Origin: an uncultured Collinsella sp.
Lineage (GTDB): Bacteria > Actinomycetota > Coriobacteriia > Coriobacteriales > Coriobacteriaceae
Length of the DNA: 41,972 nt
Assembly (NCBI GenBank): GCA_900549535.1
Contig: UROR01000003.1
Location: 1 to 41,972, forward strand
Direction of reading: 5' to 3'
Shown here: piece after piece, positions 40,371 through 41,972 of the stretch
Layout of the letters: every line of letters starts with the position of its first letter
How positions within the stretch are numbered: the first letter of the stretch is position 1
Made by a program: the position numbers and the translations under genes
The notes under the pieces: model-generated
Seen by the model: only the letters and a program-made list of their open reading frames with translations
Databases searched by the model: none
Told to the model about the DNA's origin: nothing

Positions 40371-41693
40371 ATGGCCTTCGAGAGCGTTAACTATCAGTGC
40401 CCTGCCTGCGGTGGCCCCTTGCATTTTGCCAGCGCCGAGCAAAAGCTCGTCTGCGACTACTGTGACTCGCGCTTTGAAGTCGAAGAAGTCGAGGCCCTCT
40501 ATCGCGAGCGCCAGGACAAGGCAGATGCCAAAGCCGATGCCGCAGCCGCGGCCCCCAAGCCTGCTGTCGACGATGCCGTGCAGGAGCTGGCCCAAAACGC
40601 CGGCTACATCTGCTCGTCGTGCGGCGCCGAGCTCGTGTCCGACGGCACCGTCGCCGTCACCACCTGCCCGTACTGCGGTAACTCCGCCGTGGCGCCCGGC
40701 CAGCTCTCTGGCGACTTCTCGCCCGACCTGGTGATTCCGTTTAAGCTCGGGCGCGATGACGTCACGGCCGCACTCAAGGAACACTACAAGGGCAAGATCT
40801 TGCTGCCCAAGAGCTTTGTCACCGGCAACCACATCGACGAGGTCCAAGGTGTCTACGTGCCGTTTTGGCTCTACGGCGCCCGCGTTGACGGCGAAGTGTA
40901 CTTTGACGCGACCAACGAGACCGTGACCGAGGAATCCGACCGCACCGTCACGACCACCGACCACTACGATGCCTATCGCAAGGGCAATATCTCGTTTAAG
41001 CGCGTGCCCGTCGACGGATCGTCCAAGATGCCCGACGGCCACATGGATGCCATCGAGCCGTTTGACTACGACGCGCTGCGCCCGTTCTCGGTCGCATATA
41101 TGCCCGGCTACATCGCCAACCGTTACGACGAGGACTGCGAGACCTGCAAGGCGCGCGCCGAACGCCGTATGGAAGAAAGCACAATCTCGGCCCTGCGCGA
41201 GACCGTCGTCGACGAATACGACGATGCCACGGTCGAAAGCAAGCAGCTCGACTACACCTGGGAAGACAGCGACTACGCCCTGTTCCCCGTCTGGATGCTC
41301 TCCACCTCGTGGAACGGCAAGAGCTACCTGTTTGCCATGAACGGCCAGACCGGCCGCTTGGTCGGCGAGCTCCCCTGCTCCAAGCCCAAGCTCGCCATCG
41401 CCTCGGTGCTGTTCTTCGTGATCGGATTTATCCTCTCCCAGATTCTCTTTATGGGGGAATACGCCTTCGATCCGGATTACCTCACCTTTGATATCGAGGG
41501 CATCCTCATCAACGTCATCGCGCCGCTGATCATCGTGATTATCGGAGACGTGCTACTGGTAGGCCAGCTCAAGACGGCCAACGAAGCAGCCCATGCCGAT
41601 GAGTATTGTGGCGAGCTCGACCTGACCGAGAAGCACGACACCTTCAGCCACACCGAGACCACCGTTGTCATGAAAGACGACAAGGACGACTAA
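40371..41693 (+). CDS. TFIIB-type zinc-ribbon membrane protein (YdjG-like)
   Basis: 440 residues. Two zinc ribbons at the N-terminus (CPACGG...CDYC at about 10-34; CSSCGAEL...CPYCGN at about 82-105), a long soluble domain that includes VPFWLYGARVDGEVYF, another CxxC (CETCKAR), then two hydrophobic helices near the C-terminus (about 344-364 and 380-402) and an acidic tail. This matches the B. subtilis YdjG type, whose operon ydjFGHI is envelope-stress related. It is followed 48 bp later by an SPFH gene like ydjI. Function not established. Confidence 0.88.
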   Translation: MAFESVNYQCPACGGPLHFASAEQKLVCDYCDSRFEVEEVEALYRERQDKADAKADAAAAAPKPAVDDAVQELAQNAGYICSSCGAELVSDGTVAVTTCPYCGNSAVAPGQLSGDFSPDLVIPFKLGRDDVTAALKEHYKGKILLPKSFVTGNHIDEVQGVYVPFWLYGARVDGEVYFDATNETVTEESDRTVTTTDHYDAYRKGNISFKRVPVDGSSKMPDGHMDAIEPFDYDALRPFSVAYMPGYIANRYDEDCETCKARAERRMEESTISALRETVVDEYDDATVESKQLDYTWEDSDYALFPVWMLSTSWNGKSYLFAMNGQTGRLVGELPCSKPKLAIASVLFFVIGFILSQILFMGEYAFDPDYLTFDIEGILINVIAPLIIVIIGDVLLVGQLKTANEAAHADEYCGELDLTEKHDTFSHTETTVVMKDDKDD

Positions 41694-41741
41694 GCAATCC
41701 AACCAATACCACCCAGCCTTTGACGAGAAAGGAAGATCACC

Positions 41742-41972
41742 ATGGGACTCTTGAAAGCTGGATTGGGAGCTGCCGGCGGCGTCATGGCCGACCAGTGGAA
41801 GGAATTTATCTACTGCGAATCGATGCCTGCCGACGTCTTGGCCTGCAAGGGCAGCAAACGTACCGGTGGCCGCAGCTCCAACACGCGCGGCGAGGACGAC
41901 GTCGTCTCCAACGGCTCGGTCATCGCCGTCAACGGCGGCCAGGGCCTGCTCGTGGTGCAATACGGCAAGATC
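41742..41972 (+). CDS. SPFH-domain protein (YdjI-like), 3' end cut by window
   Basis: ATG at 41742 with AAAGGAAG upstream; 77 residues are present before the window ends. The start MGLLKAGLGAAGGVMADQW, followed by KEFIYCESMP and an SNGSVIAVNGGQGLLVV segment, matches the start of the short SPFH (stomatin/virion-core-like) proteins such as B. subtilis YdjI. These are thought to organise membrane microdomains. Its position after the zinc-ribbon membrane gene agrees. Confidence 0.85.
   Translation, partial: MGLLKAGLGAAGGVMADQWKEFIYCESMPADVLACKGSKRTGGRSSNTRGEDDVVSNGSVIAVNGGQGLLVVQYGKI

Overview
The window is high-GC bacterial chromosome with dense, mostly non-overlapping genes. The gene families point to an actinobacterial anaerobe of the class Coriobacteriia, most likely Collinsella or a close relative. 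This is inferred, not searched. The supports are a dnaK-grpE-dnaJ-hspR heat-shock operon with an HspR-type MerR regulator, a LuxR regulator fused to a many-helix membrane domain, hydrogenase maturation genes, and the small ferredoxin and nad gene set.

Layout. 1-2.5 kb: end of a membrane protein, an anchored acidic-tailed protein and a 64-residue protein. 2.6-5.3 kb: clpB (-). 5.4-7.5 kb: an array of three tandem inverted repeats, then two small divergent membrane or secreted proteins bounded by REP-like palindromes. 7.5-9.9 kb: an aconitase-family hydratase (-). 10.3-14.6 kb: dnaK-grpE-dnaJ-hspR (-). 15.2 kb: a 2[4Fe-4S] ferredoxin (+). 15.5-19.4 kb: nadA-nadB-nadC-niaR (-), de novo NAD synthesis with its own niacin-responsive repressor and a large promoter palindrome. 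19.7-21.7 kb: a LytTR/AgrC-type two-component pair. 21.7-22.7 kb: a UDG-like protein and thioredoxin. 22.9-28.9 kb: small protein-nikR-hypF-hypC-hypD-hypE, nickel control and NiFe-hydrogenase maturation. 29.0-31.6 kb: HAD phosphatase, lipoprotein, glucose-type PTS EIIA. 32.1-34.3 kb: a Fic protein and pyrE. 34.4-37.5 kb: mgtA with a possible leader peptide. 37.7-39.2 kb: membrane LuxR. 39.6 kb to the end: zinc-ribbon and SPFH proteins like part of the Bacillus ydjFGHI operon.

The most unusual content is between the genes. At least seven families of palindromic or structured repeats occupy the spacers. The strongest is a 140-nt element (10182-10321, 30087-30237, 33494-33633). Its three copies keep the same helices, a bulged T and a GGTA loop, while the stem sequences change in a compensatory way. 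Every copy ends at, or 3 nt from, the stop codon of a minus-strand gene, and each follows a GGGGAC-type palindrome. This looks like an undescribed structured RNA or a non-autonomous mobile element. A second striking signal is a 27-bp inverted repeat shared by the clpB and dnaK promoters, the probable local HspR operator. A third is the fic leader, where one 15-nt arm can pair with either of two partners.
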